NCBI GenBank assembly: GCA_023954155.1
Contig: JAMLIO010000001.1
Coordinates: 372,001 to 436,000, forward strand
Direction of reading: 5' to 3'
Length of the DNA stretch: 64,000 nucleotides
DNA from: Pseudobdellovibrionaceae bacterium
GTDB lineage: Bacteria > Bdellovibrionota > Bdellovibrionia > Bdellovibrionales > UBA1609
Below, one piece after another: positions 63,967 to 64,000 of the stretch. A program made the translations under genes and the position numbers. The notes under the pieces were generated by a model that was given only the letters and a program-made list of their open reading frames with translations, was not told the origin of the DNA and did no database searches. Within the stretch, counting starts at the first letter, position 1. Each line of letters starts with the position of its first letter.

Positions 63967-64000
63967 GGTTGAGTCGTAGATATAAATTGGGGCGCAGAAA

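Overview
The window is a dense, low-GC (roughly 43 % by eye) bacterial chromosome segment with genes on both strands, many stop/start overlaps and no gene-free stretch longer than about 250 bases. I see no prophage, insertion sequence, CRISPR array or rRNA. The gene content fits a Gram-negative of the Bdellovibrionota (a Bdellovibrio/Pseudobdellovibrio-like organism): a TIGR02147-family regulator, many small lipoproteins of unknown function, two tandem ArsA-like ATPases, a TPR plus winged-helix regulator, a PilZ protein, and a Tol/FtsEX/Suf/Clp/Lon housekeeping set. This assignment is an inference from gene families, not from a marker gene.

Layout. 1-5.1 kb: start of a repeat-containing lipoprotein running off the left edge, a reverse trans-sulfuration pair (CBS-like and cystathionine gamma-lyase-like), tRNA-Phe, a GYF-domain protein, dusB. 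5.1-15.2 kb, minus strand: a glycan polymerase (GT51) with an acidic tail and a coupled secreted protein, an SDR epimerase, a cyclophilin lipoprotein, glnE, then tolQ-tolR-tolA-like-tolB. 15.3-20.6 kb: the iron-sulfur operon sufB-C-D-S-nfu. 20.6-23 kb: two lipoproteins, one with an HEXXH zinc-protease motif. 23.1-27 kb: ftsE-ftsX-EnvC-like-ctp, closed by a bidirectional terminator shared with the trigger factor gene. 28.5-32.4 kb: two ArsA-like ATPases, an EI24-type membrane protein and glutamate-cysteine ligase, overlapping or closely spaced.

32.5-40 kb: two unknown envelope proteins, leucyl aminopeptidase, then clpP, clpX and lon. 40-47 kb: a coiled-coil lipoprotein, a TPR-winged-helix regulator with a secreted partner, tRNA-Val, a PilZ protein, a HAD 5'-nucleotidase and a membrane/lipoprotein pair. 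47-52.3 kb: a TIGR02147 regulator followed by a tight run encoding DUF2520 (PanG-like ketopantoate reductase), panB, panC, coaBC and coaX, i.e. ketoisovalerate to phosphopantetheine apart from beta-alanine supply. 52.5-57.9 kb, minus strand: leucine catabolism (methylcrotonyl-CoA carboxylase beta, methylglutaconyl-CoA hydratase, carboxylase alpha, HMG-CoA lyase). 58-64 kb: an acidic-tailed membrane protein, a fused methyltransferase, small envelope proteins, pepN and a GcvH-like protein.

The observations most worth following are: a 37-bp inverted repeat with a 6-base loop at 56195-56274, built from the 3' end of the carboxylase beta gene with the stop codon in its loop and flanked by 8-base direct repeats; a 9-bp hairpin that covers the lon Shine-Dalgarno sequence; an approximately 80-bp tandem duplication at 30271-30430 that seems to have separated two once-overlapping genes; an ArsA-like pair in which the second member lacks the signature lysine; a GcvH homologue lacking the lipoyl lysine; and a protein with a Sec-type signal directly followed by a twin-arginine motif.
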